Assembly (NCBI GenBank): GCA_034436235.1
Contig: DAOTWB010000246.1
Coordinates: 1-10,784 of the forward strand
Direction: 5' to 3'
Origin: CP2-2F sp034436235
GTDB taxonomy: Bacteria > Chloroflexota > Anaerolineae > Aggregatilineales > UBA2796
DNA: 10,784 nucleotides
In this document: positions 1 to 5,190 of the stretch, one piece after another
How positions within the stretch are numbered: position 1 is the stretch's first letter
Layout: each line of letters opens with the position of its first letter
Position numbers and translations under genes: made by a program
The notes under the pieces: generated by a model
What the model was told of the DNA's origin: nothing
The model's database searches: none
The model's input: the letters and a program-made list of their open reading frames with translations, nothing else

Positions 1-665
1 ACGTCAATGGCTGCCACGCCTGCCTCTGCCAAGCGGCGCGCATCGTCCGCCGAGAAGCCCCAGCCGACCTCTTTCGCGATGACCGGCACGCCGATGGTGC
101 GGCACAAATGCGCCACTTTGGGCAGCAAATCTTTGAAGTTGCCGTCGCCTTCAGGCTGAACTGCCTCTTGCAGCGCGTTAAAGTGCAGAATCAGCGCGTC
201 CGCCTCTGCCATATCCACCGCACGACGGTAATGCTCAACAGTGAAGCCGTAATTCAGCTGCACAGCGCCGACGTTAGCGAAGAGCAGGATATCCGGCGCC
301 ACATGGCGCACTTTGAACGAAGCGGCAAGGTCTTCGTGGACAATCGCGGCGCGCTGCGAGCCGAGGCCCATGGCGATGCCGTGCGCTTGCGCCACTTCCG
401 CCAAGACCAAATTGAGCGGACTTGCCAAGCTGGTGCCGCCCGTCATCGAGCTGATGAGCAGCGGCGCGCTCAGGCGCTTGCCCATGAAAATCAGCGCAGT
501 GTCCACTTCCGCCAAGTCCAGCTCGGGCAAGGCGCGATGCATGAAGCGATAGCGCTCCAAGCCTGTAGTCAAACGCGGAAACTGCACGTCTTCTTCAAGG
601 TTGATGCGGATGTGATCGGCTTTGCGGCGCTCGATCAGCTGTGGATCGTCAGATGAAACAGTCAT
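1..665 (-). CDS. fni: Type 2 isopentenyl-diphosphate delta-isomerase (FMN-dependent), 3' end outside window
   Basis: Interconverts isopentenyl and dimethylallyl diphosphate, supplying the isoprenoid pathway in the cytoplasm; the family uses reduced FMN and Mg2+. The reading frame runs leftward off the window, so 221 residues of the usual ~340-360 are visible. N-terminal ERRKADHIRI (12-21) is the family signature. It is followed by LLISSMTGGT (69-78), GLGSQRA (100-106) and FANVGAVQL (129-137), which fit the FMN-binding TIM barrel. LHFNALQEAVQPEGD (160-174) carries the H161, N163, Q166 and E167 pattern of the active site and metal site, and VIAKEVGWG (195-203) follows. The ATG at 663-665 is chosen because the signature starts 11 residues in. 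No Shine-Dalgarno sequence sits at normal distance; an AAGGAG lies 32 nt upstream (698-703). It follows the sugar-binding gene on the same strand, but a strong terminator separates them. Confidence 0.93.
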   Translation of the reverse strand, partial: MTVSSDDPQLIERRKADHIRINLEEDVQFPRLTTGLERYRFMHRALPELDLAEVDTALIFMGKRLSAPLLISSMTGGTSLASPLNLVLAEVAQAHGIAMGLGSQRAAIVHEDLAASFKVRHVAPDILLFANVGAVQLNYGFTVEHYRRAVDMAEADALILHFNALQEAVQPEGDGNFKDLLPKVAHLCRTIGVPVIAKEVGWGFSADDARRLAEAGVAAID

Positions 666-697
666 AACTCTATGCGCCTTGCCACAGGCGCGCTCAT
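662..697 (-). other. Possible 11-codon leader ORF overlapping the fni start (ATGA)
   Basis: An ATG at 695-697 opens an 11-codon frame (MSAPVARRIEL) whose TGA stop at 662-664 overlaps the fni ATG at 663-665 in an ATGA arrangement typical of translational coupling. AAGGAG (698-703) lies directly against its ATG, which is closer than normal for ribosome binding, so translation is uncertain. The leader also contains GCGCC/GGCGC, able to form a 5-bp hairpin that could bring the distant AAGGAG nearer to the fni start. It may be chance. Confidence 0.25.
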
Positions 698-720
698 CTC
701 CTTCAGCCCTTTGTCAGGCG

Positions 721-729
721 ATTTTAACA
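721..729 (-). promoter_or_regulatory. Candidate extended -10 promoter for fni inside the terminator tail
   Basis: The minus strand reads TGTTAAAAT, a TGn-TAAAAT extended -10 element, just after the terminator stem. It would start transcription near 714, giving fni a leader of about 50 nt. No matching -35 box is present at 16-18 bp. Such A/T words arise easily in terminator tails, so the call is weak. Some promoter is still needed if the terminator is efficient. Confidence 0.3.
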
Positions 730-758
730 CAAAAGGGCAGGTCGCGTGACCTGCCCTT
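721..758 (-). terminator. Intrinsic terminator after the sugar-binding protein gene
   Basis: On the minus strand an 11-bp perfect stem (748-758 paired with 733-743) with a 4-nt loop is followed by TTTTGTGTT. The stem begins 20 bases past the stop codon of the sugar-binding gene. On the plus strand no T tract follows the stem, so it acts for minus-strand transcription. It should separate this gene from fni. Confidence 0.9.
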
Positions 759-778
759 GCGCAGAATGCAACGGATGC

Positions 779-2113
779 TCAGTTGATGGGCGGCGGCGGA
801 CCGACGCGGAATTCGCTGCCGAGGATGTTCTCAAGCTGCAGCTCAAGGTCTTCCAGCGCAGTGGCGGCGTCCTTCTTCTTGGTCAGCACATCATGCACAG
901 CGGTGAAGAAAGCGACCGAGACATCGTTGTAGAGCGCGGCGGTCACTGTTGAGGGACGCGGCGTGGCGTTCTCGAAGACCGGGATCAGATCAGCCACCCA
1001 AGGCGTCGCTGCCAGCACTTCTGGGTCTTGGTAGATGGCAGGCATGGTCGGCAGGTTGTTCAGCTTCAGCCAGCGCTCTTTCTGCTGCTCAGGCGCGGTC
1101 AGCCAGAGCGCCAACTGCGTCGCCAGCTCAGGGTTAGTGCTGTACGCGCTCACGCCGAGCTGCCAGCCGCCAAGCGCAGCCGCCGGCTTGCCCGAGTCGC
1201 CTGCCGGCAAGTTGGTGACAGCAAATTTGTCCTTGATCGCCGTCTCCTGCGTGCCATCGGCGCCGCCTTGACCTAGCACATAGGCGTAGGGCCAATTACG
1301 CATGAAAGCAGCATTGCCGGCTTGGAAGACGCGCCGTGCGTCCTCTTCTTGGTACGTGGTGACGCCTTCAGGCGAGATCGTGCCGACCCAGCGCGCGGCG
1401 CGCTCAATCGCCTTGATCGCCGCCTCATTGTTGATGCTGATGGTCTTATCCACCTCAACAATCGAGCCGCCGCCATTGCTGAAGACCCACTCTAGCGCGT
1501 CGCAGGTCAAGCCTTCATATGCGTTGCCCTGCCAGACGAAGCCCCAGAATTCAGCGTTGCCCGCGGCGCGCTCGCCGTCCTGAATGGTCTTCGCCATCTG
1601 CTCCAGCTCGTCCCACGTCTTGGGCGGCGCGCTGAAGCCATACTTCTCCAGCAGATCAGTGCGATAGTAGAGCAAGCCGGCATCCGTGAACCACGGCAAA
1701 CCGACCACTTTGCCGTCCACAGTGTTGTTGGCGAGGATGCGCGGATAGAACATATCCTTCATGCCGCTCGCCTCAAGCGCTGGACCGAGATCGAGCATGT
1801 TCGGCGCTAGGATGCCAGGCCAAATCACGTCGAACTGGATCAAGTCAATGTCTGTCGAGCGCGCTGCCAACAGCTGCTGCAGCTGAGCGAGATACTCGGT
1901 CGCGCTTTGCGAAGCGTAAACGATCTCAACATTCACGTTGTTCTCATCCGCCCAGCGCTTGAGAATCGCTTCATCCTGAGCGATGTCGCCCACGCTGCCA
2001 TAGAAGACGCGCAACGTCGGCTTGCTCTGCGCCAGCGCCGCGCCGTTGAACACGCCGCCCAACACGAAAGCTGCGATCAGCAAAATGGTGAGAAGTTTAA
2101 TCTTTTTCGACAT
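779..2113 (-). CDS. Extracellular sugar-binding protein of an ABC importer (trehalose/maltose ThuE-like)
   Basis: 444 residues, a normal length for the solute-binding family 1 proteins that capture sugars outside the membrane and hand them to an ABC permease. A signal peptide is clear: KK/K at 3-6, hydrophobic 7-21, and an ALA|Q cleavage site at 28/29. No lipobox cysteine is present. The mature part shows TLRVFYGSVG near its start, DLIQFDVIWPGILAP, GKVVGLPWFTDAGLLYYRTD, PKTWDELEQM and YEGLTCDALEWVFSNGGG. This combination is characteristic of ThuE/LpqY/TMBP-type trehalose-maltose binders; the ligand itself is inferred. The start is supported by TAAGGAG 7 nt before the ATG. No permease or ATPase gene is adjacent, and a strong terminator follows, so it looks like a stand-alone unit. 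Its promoter is not obvious in the 127-bp gap behind trmD. Confidence 0.93.
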   Translation of the reverse strand: MSKKIKLLTILLIAAFVLGGVFNGAALAQSKPTLRVFYGSVGDIAQDEAILKRWADENNVNVEIVYASQSATEYLAQLQQLLAARSTDIDLIQFDVIWPGILAPNMLDLGPALEASGMKDMFYPRILANNTVDGKVVGLPWFTDAGLLYYRTDLLEKYGFSAPPKTWDELEQMAKTIQDGERAAGNAEFWGFVWQGNAYEGLTCDALEWVFSNGGGSIVEVDKTISINNEAAIKAIERAARWVGTISPEGVTTYQEEDARRVFQAGNAAFMRNWPYAYVLGQGGADGTQETAIKDKFAVTNLPAGDSGKPAAALGGWQLGVSAYSTNPELATQLALWLTAPEQQKERWLKLNNLPTMPAIYQDPEVLAATPWVADLIPVFENATPRPSTVTAALYNDVSVAFFTAVHDVLTKKKDAATALEDLELQLENILGSEFRVGPPPPIN

Positions 2114-2200
2114 TTGGTAACTCCTTAACGCGATTACATCTCCGCGCAGTGGTACAGAAAATACCTTGCGCTGCCACTAGACAGTTTAACCATTGCGGAG

Positions 2201-2230
2201 CGAATCGGCAACACATTCCGCGTCGATTCG
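2201..2230. repeat. 7-bp inverted repeat between trmD and the sugar-binding gene
   Basis: CGAATCG (2201-2207) and CGATTCG (2224-2230) are perfect inverted copies separated by 16 bp, 11 bases beyond the trmD stop. There is no T tract, so it is not a standard terminator. It could be a hairpin at the end of the trmD message, an operator for the sugar-binding gene, or chance. Confidence 0.4.
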
Positions 2231-2240
2231 TCAAGTTGCC

Positions 2241-3005
2241 CTAAGGCAGCGCGTCGGTCTCCGAGCGCGCACCGCGCGCCATATCATCCGCCAACTCGCC
2301 CAGCAGATAGCGCTCGGCGTCGCTCAACGGCGCGTTCAAGAGCAGCTCAGGACGGCGCAGCCACGTGCGGCGGATCGCGCTCGCACGCCGCCAGCGCGCC
2401 ACGGCGCCGTGATCGCCTTGCAGCAGCACATCTGGCACGCGCAAACCGCGAAATTCAGGCGGACGCGTGTACTGCGCGCCTTCCAACAGACCACTGCTGA
2501 ACGAATCATTCGGCGCCGACTCAGCGTTGCCCAAGACGTTCGGAATGTGCCGCGCGATGGCGTCCAACATCACCATCGCCGCCAATTCGCCGCCGCTCAG
2601 CACGTAATCGCCAATGCTCACCTCATGCGTCACCAAGAGTTGACGCACGCGCTCATCCACGCCTTCGTAGCGTCCGCAAATGATGGCAAGGCGCGGATGT
2701 TGGGCGAAGTCGGCTGCCATGCGCTGTGTGAAGCGCTCGCCTTGCGGCGTGGTCAGCACGATAGGCACGCGCTCGCCTTGCAAAACGCTCTCGACGGCGC
2801 GCACAATCGGCTCGACCTTCAGCAACATGCCGCCGCCGCCGCCATAAGGCGGCTCGTCGGTCACGTGATGCTTATCGGTTGTGTAGTCGCGGATGTTGTG
2901 CAAGTTCACCTGCAGCAGACCGCGCTCGCGCGCGCGCTTGAGGATGCTCTCGCTCAGCACGCTCTCAAACATGGCAGGAAACAGCGTGAAAATCTCGAAG
3001 CGCAT
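2241..3005 (-). CDS. trmD: tRNA (guanine-37-N1)-methyltransferase TrmD
   Basis: Methylates N1 of G37, next to the anticodon, using S-adenosylmethionine, and prevents +1 frameshifting. It is a cytoplasmic homodimer with a SPOUT trefoil-knot fold. The 254-residue length is typical. Motifs in order: MRFEIFTLFP at the N terminus, DEPPYGGGGGMLLKVEP (50-66), IICGRYEGVDERV (108-120), IGDYVLSGGE (131-140) in the cofactor-binding knot, ARHIPNVLG (151-159), and NDSFSSGLLEGAQYTRP (166-182). The aspartate in DSF (D167) and R152 correspond to the catalytic pair known from E. coli (D169, R154). WRR and TWLRRPELL in the C-terminal domain are also conserved. GAGGTG lies about 10 nt before the ATG. The gene starts 9 bp after the upstream propeller gene, implying one operon. 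The usual neighbours rpsP, rimM and rplS are not adjacent. Confidence 0.97.
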   Translation of the reverse strand: MRFEIFTLFPAMFESVLSESILKRARERGLLQVNLHNIRDYTTDKHHVTDEPPYGGGGGMLLKVEPIVRAVESVLQGERVPIVLTTPQGERFTQRMAADFAQHPRLAIICGRYEGVDERVRQLLVTHEVSIGDYVLSGGELAAMVMLDAIARHIPNVLGNAESAPNDSFSSGLLEGAQYTRPPEFRGLRVPDVLLQGDHGAVARWRRASAIRRTWLRRPELLLNAPLSDAERYLLGELADDMARGARSETDALP

Positions 3006-3014
3006 CTCTTCTGC

Positions 3015-4430
3015 TCACCTCAAGCGCTGTTGCGCGCGCTTACCAAGCCACCATGCCGCTGCGATCACGATCAGCAAGCCGCCGCAAGCTGCTGCACCAA
3101 GCACCAAGATTGCATCGGCGAGCGTGCGCACGGCAAACGGCGGCTGATACAACAAACTGCCCGAAGGCGCGCTGGGCGTGCCGAGCAAGCCGTCGCTCGC
3201 GACGTACACGCGCCAAGTTGGACTGGCAGCGCGCGCGCCATTCGCGCCAAGCGCGATGACCTGCCAACGATGCACGCCTTCGTCCAGCGCGACCGCGTAA
3301 CCGTGCGATGGACGCTCGGACTCGGCATCAGTAGATGGTAGCACAGTCGCCAGCAGCGCGCCGTCCAGCCATAGCTCAAAAGAGTCGGCGCAACTGGCGC
3401 GCCATTCCAAACGTAAGCGTCCGTCGCGCACTTGCGCGCCATCGCTCGGCTGCGGATCGGTCGGCGCGTTCGGCGCGCATTGTGAAAGCACAGCCGACCA
3501 CGTCATGACGGCGCGCGGCATCGCTTGATCGAAGCGCAGCCAAGTGAATGTGCTGCCGCCGACGATGAACAGCTCAGCGCCGTACGCGCCAAGCCGTGCG
3601 CCATTGCCGTCTTCGCCGAATTGCGCGACCAAGCGCAGCGCGTTGGCAGCTGAAAGCTCGAAGACGATCAGCGACGCGCCGCGCCCTGAGCTATGCTGCC
3701 TGCCTGCATAGATGCGATCGCCTACAATCAGCAGATCGGCGAGTTCGGCATCATCAGGGATCAGCGACGCCACACCGATGACTTGCGGCAGCGCGTCTAA
3801 GCTCACAATGCTCAACTGCGCGCCATAGCCGACGAAGAGCCTGCCGTCGCGCTCGCGCACGATCTGCGCAGGCGTGAAAGCGTTCAGCCACAGCTGCACC
3901 GCGCCGTCCAAAGTGTAGCGCCGCAGGCCTAGCTCGCCTTCAGCGACCCAAAAAGCGTCCGCGCCGCTCGCCGTCACATCCTGCGCAACCGTTTGAATGG
4001 ACGGCAACGCGCTCAAGCGTCCATCAGCCGTCACTTGATAGCGCCGCACGCCTGCGCCAAGCGCCGCGATCCACACTTGGTCAGCGTTGCAAGCAAGGCG
4101 ATGTCCGCCGCCGCGCACAAAAGCGCGCTCGCGCCGTTCAGCGTCTAGGATGCTCAGTCCATCGGCGCTTAGGACGAAAATGAACGGCGCGCAAACAGCG
4201 ATCGCTTGTAACGCGCCGCGTCCTAGCCCAATTTGCCAGCGGATCAGCAGGCGCTCATCTGTTGGCATCACTTCTGAGAGCGTGCTGCCCTGCCCGATCA
4301 ACAGGCGCGTTCCGTCGCTCCACAGCGCGCTGATCGGCGCGCGCGGCAGCTCCGCCTGCGCGCTGAGCGTCAGCTCTGAGCGCGCCAGACACAAGCAGAG
4401 CGCTAGGATTCGGAGTAGTTTGCCTGCCAT
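3015..4430 (-). CDS. Secreted, C-terminally membrane-anchored beta-propeller-like protein of unknown function
   Basis: 471 residues from the ATG at 4428-4430; the same frame is open upstream to 4544, but only this start places a signal peptide at the terminus (K4, R7, hydrophobic 8-16, candidate cleavage after SAQA at 26). Residues ~31-300 contain repeated short blade-like units (for example LLIGQGSTLSEV, IFVLSADGLSILD, VWIAALGAGVRRY, LFVGYGAQLSIVSLD, IYAGRQH), typical of a propeller of the LVIVD/PQQ kind. Residues ~320-410 resemble a fibronectin-type-III/Ig-like fold (LRLEWRASCADSFELWLDG, then HRWQVIALG), with C318 and C347 as a possible disulfide. A transmembrane helix (~437-461) and basic tail KRAQQRLR end it. 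It is therefore exposed outside and anchored. The first 28 bp overlap the upstream gene, and trmD follows after 9 bp. No catalytic motif was recognised; the start has no clear Shine-Dalgarno. Confidence 0.8.
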   Translation of the reverse strand: MAGKLLRILALCLCLARSELTLSAQAELPRAPISALWSDGTRLLIGQGSTLSEVMPTDERLLIRWQIGLGRGALQAIAVCAPFIFVLSADGLSILDAERRERAFVRGGGHRLACNADQVWIAALGAGVRRYQVTADGRLSALPSIQTVAQDVTASGADAFWVAEGELGLRRYTLDGAVQLWLNAFTPAQIVRERDGRLFVGYGAQLSIVSLDALPQVIGVASLIPDDAELADLLIVGDRIYAGRQHSSGRGASLIVFELSAANALRLVAQFGEDGNGARLGAYGAELFIVGGSTFTWLRFDQAMPRAVMTWSAVLSQCAPNAPTDPQPSDGAQVRDGRLRLEWRASCADSFELWLDGALLATVLPSTDAESERPSHGYAVALDEGVHRWQVIALGANGARAASPTWRVYVASDGLLGTPSAPSGSLLYQPPFAVRTLADAILVLGAAACGGLLIVIAAAWWLGKRAQQRLR

Positions 4431-4705
4431 AGCCACTGCGCCATAAGACCTGCCAATAGGATCGCTGCCGCGTCCAGCGTCCAGCGCTCCAGCGGCACGC
4501 CGAGCATTGAGATGCCTGAAGCGTACGCCGCGCTCACCTGCCAAAAGCGCGCCGCGATCAACACGCCTTCATACGGCAGCGCGTAGAGCAGAGCGCTCAG
4601 CGCAGGCAAGGCGCTCAAGACGCTCAGCCGTCGGCGGCGCGCCAAAAGTCCGATCATTAAGATAGCAGGCGCAAACGCAAGCATCAAGAAAAAAAACGCG
4701 CTCAT
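4403..4705 (-). CDS. Small membrane protein resembling a lycopene cyclase (CrtYc/YdCarR-type) domain
   Basis: 100 residues with three hydrophobic helices (about 3-20, 28-50, 74-93) and a basic loop RRRR (23-26). The layout LPYEGVLIAARFW (43-55) followed by GVPLERW (69-75) resembles the PWD...W...(I/V)PxEE(F/Y/W) pattern of single-domain lycopene cyclases of the CrtYc/CrtYd type, which close the ends of lycopene as heterodimers. If the match is right, the second glutamate of PxEE, thought to be essential, is arginine here, so activity is doubtful; it could be a partner subunit or a repurposed domain. Only one domain is seen and no other carotenoid gene is nearby. The gene opens the operon, overlapping the propeller gene by 28 bp. 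Eight T residues cover codons 4-6. No good Shine-Dalgarno precedes the ATG. Otherwise it is simply an unknown membrane protein. Confidence 0.6.
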   Translation of the reverse strand: MSAFFFLMLAFAPAILMIGLLARRRRLSVLSALPALSALLYALPYEGVLIAARFWQVSAAYASGISMLGVPLERWTLDAAAILLAGLMAQWLWQANYSES

Positions 4706-4727
4706 GATTCGCTCAATGATAAAGAAT

Positions 4728-4803
4728 TTACAACTTCTTATTTGAACCTTGATTTTTCAACCATTCACCTATAAAATAATCTGATGTATAGTGAAAGTTG
4801 TAA
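4728..4803. repeat. 9-bp inverted repeat flanking the divergent promoter region
   Basis: TTACAACTT (4728-4736) and AAGTTGTAA (4795-4803) are perfect inverted copies 58 bp apart, one on each side of the plus-strand promoter at 4749-4777, in the A+T-rich gap between two divergent genes. A smaller interrupted palindrome (TTGA-TTTT-TCAA, 4749-4760) lies inside and covers the -35 box. The placement suggests paired regulator sites, but this is inference. Confidence 0.45.
4749..4777 (+). promoter_or_regulatory. Sigma-70-type promoter for the 109-residue unknown gene
   Basis: TTGATT (4749-4754) and TAAAAT (4772-4777) are separated by exactly 17 bp in an A+T-rich stretch, pointing at the gene starting at 4861. 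Transcription would start near 4784, giving a leader of about 75 nt. A second possible -10 (TATAGT, 4787-4792) lies just downstream. Confidence 0.6.
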
Positions 4804-4860
4804 CAAGCGACGCTGTAGCACGTTTCCCGATGTGTGTCATGTAGTGGGTAGGTGATGCTT

Positions 4861-5190
4861 ATGTCTGACAAGTTTTACAGCGCGTCCACAAGCCTTGCGC
4901 AGGAATTCAAAGTTGATGAATATCGGCACTGGTCGCCGCGTTCACAGAGCTATGCGTCCGCTGATGTGCTGCAGCAGTACCTTCGTGCAGGCTGGCAACT
5001 GGCTGAGACGGTCACTGTGGAATCGTTCACGCTCGGCGCAGGACGGCATGTCTCGCTCTATCACTTTGTGCTGAGCAAGGCTGGACGTGAGTTGCATCTG
5101 CCCGTCGTCTCCAGTCCGTTCGTCCTGCGCACCATTATGGATCGCAACCTGAAAGTCATCCGTCTTGAGACGGAAGCCAAAAAGCACTAG
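4861..5190 (+). CDS. Conserved-looking small protein of unknown function (109 aa)
   Basis: I do not recognise a named family. The ATG at 4861 is preferred because AGGTG lies 6 nt upstream; in-frame GTG (4852) and ATG (4855) are alternatives that add two or three residues. The product is soluble, with no signal peptide or membrane helix. Notable blocks are RSQSYASADVLQQYLRAGWQ (residues 27-46), then VTVESFTLGAGRHVSLYHFVL and LPVVSSPFVLRTIMDRNLKVI, which read as an alpha-beta fold with an amphipathic helix followed by strands. It has its own promoter and is divergent from the lycopene-cyclase-like gene. Its TAG stop overlaps the TAG of the convergent fusion gene through a shared CTAG (5187-5190), leaving no room for a terminator between them. 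Codon use matches the neighbours, so it is probably a real resident gene. Confidence 0.75.
   Translation: MSDKFYSASTSLAQEFKVDEYRHWSPRSQSYASADVLQQYLRAGWQLAETVTVESFTLGAGRHVSLYHFVLSKAGRELHLPVVSSPFVLRTIMDRNLKVIRLETEAKKH

Noticed and set aside
108..656. A 182-codon plus-strand frame over fni
   Set aside because: The minus strand carries the complete set of type 2 IPP isomerase motifs; this frame is its mirror image.
2193..3341. A 382-codon open frame on the plus strand, opposite trmD
   Set aside because: It is antisense to trmD and the propeller gene, its product is rich in Arg, Gln, His and Ala with no domain, and trmD is unmistakable. It is a by-product of G+C-rich third positions.
4431..4544. 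A longer start for the propeller gene at 4544
   Set aside because: The extra 38 residues are Arg/Gly-rich, lie wholly inside the upstream gene and would bury the signal peptide.
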